Of a stretch of 64,000 bases of DNA, positions 63,722 to 64,000 are shown in pieces. A program made the position numbers and the translations under genes. The DNA is taken from contig NZ_BMRX01000002.1 in NCBI RefSeq assembly GCF_014648855.1, forward strand, positions 248,001 through 312,000. Reading direction: 5' to 3'. Source of the DNA: Streptomyces parvulus. Its GTDB lineage: Bacteria; Actinomycetota; Actinomycetes; Streptomycetales; Streptomycetaceae. Position 1 is the first letter of the stretch; every line of letters begins with the position of its first letter. Below the pieces are notes generated by a model. It made no database searches. It saw only the letters and a program-made list of their open reading frames with translations, and was not told where the DNA came from.

Positions 63722-64000
63722 CTACCGCTTCAGGCGGGCCGCCGCTGACTGGACTCGTTCGTCCGTCGCCGTCAGGGCCACGCGGACGAAGCGTTCCCCG
63801 GCCGGGCCGTAGAAGTCGCCCGGGGCCACCAGGATGCCGCGCTCGGCCAGGTGGGCGACCGTGTCCCAGCAGGACTCGTCGCGGGTGGCCCACAGGTAGA
63901 GGCTGGCCTCGCTGTGCTCGATGCGGAAGCCGTGGCCGAGCAGGGCCTCGCGCAGGACGGCGCGGCGGGCCGCGTACCGCTCGCGCTGGACGCGCACGTG
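63722..64000 (-). CDS. dapC: Succinyldiaminopimelate transaminase (DapC-like), C-terminal part
   Basis: Only the last 92 residues are in the window; the start lies past the right edge. The fragment has the fold-type I aminotransferase C-terminus: ASLYLWATRDES, GILVAPGDFYGPAGERFVRVALT, with the substrate-binding arginine. GILVAPG and FYGPAGE are typical of DapC-type enzymes. With dapE nearby a lysine/diaminopimelate role fits, but other aminotransferases cannot be excluded from this part. Confidence 0.82.
   Translation of the reverse strand, partial: HVRVQRERYAARRAVLREALLGHGFRIEHSEASLYLWATRDESCWDTVAHLAERGILVAPGDFYGPAGERFVRVALTATDERVQSAAARLKR

Overview
The window is high-GC DNA with the codon bias, dense gene packing and gene families of a Streptomyces chromosome core. 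Markers include a WhiB-like regulator, AdnAB-type helicase-nucleases, mycoredoxin, a σE/RseA/HtrA/TatB block, DUF3107 and DUF3117 proteins, and GTG starts. I see no insertion sequence, prophage, CRISPR array, tRNA or rRNA. Several blocks keep the gene order known from mycobacteria: whiB7-uvrD2-mycoredoxin-nudC-adnB-adnA; TetR-DUF3107-ferritin-like-RNA helicase; sigE-rseA-htrA-tatB-mrp; and tag-DUF3117-folP2-LOG-dapE. This is old actinobacterial core, not an island.

Layout. 1-15.7 kb: the end of a UbiB-like kinase gene; wblC (whiB7) with a long leader holding an upstream ORF and an attenuator; UvrD2 helicase; mycoredoxin behind a σR-type promoter; NudC; an M20 peptidase; the AdnB/AdnA-like pair; and an alkyltransferase-like protein. 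Theme: antibiotic, thiol and DNA-damage stress. 15.8-23.3 kb: a large membrane protein with a pseudokinase-like domain and a flippase-like domain, two tandem Tap-type lipoprotein peptidases, and moeZ behind a second σR-type promoter. 23.3-28.4 kb: a tightly coupled minus-strand operon with a PelF-like glycosyltransferase, an integral membrane protein, two mini-ORFs, a sugar epimerase and a spherulation-family-4 (GH135-like) protein. This is a candidate Pel/galactosaminogalactan-like polysaccharide locus and the most interesting block here.

28.6-41.7 kb: a DUF3152 membrane metalloprotease, hydrolases, TetR, DUF3107, a ferritin-like protein, a DEAD-box helicase that appears to start at CTG, an NYN protein, a 50-aa protein behind a third σR-type promoter, MarC, a PHP phosphoesterase and a DUF6758 protein. 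41.8-50.8 kb: an MFS exporter with a palindromic operator candidate, a SUFU-domain protein, a magnesium-related group (corA with a structured leader and a 15-aa leader ORF, a soluble MgtE-N/CBS protein, a DUF1003 protein) and the Fe-S carrier mrp. 51.0-56.4 kb: tatB, an HtrA-like protease, a zinc anti-sigma factor and an ECF sigma factor, divergent from an O-methyltransferase gene that seems to start at ATT. 56.4-64 kb: DUF3117, enoyl-CoA hydratase, DNA-3-methyladenine glycosylase, a FolP2-like protein, a LOG-family protein, dapE, secreted or anchored proteins and the end of a dapC-like aminotransferase gene.

Regulation seen in the sequence: three exact GGAAT-N18-GTT (σR-type) promoters; a WblC-type promoter with an AT block just upstream of its -35; about nine genes whose -10-like hexamer lies 6-7 nt before the start codon (leaderless candidates); many strong hairpin terminators; and two probable non-canonical start codons (CTG, ATT) that standard gene callers would miss.
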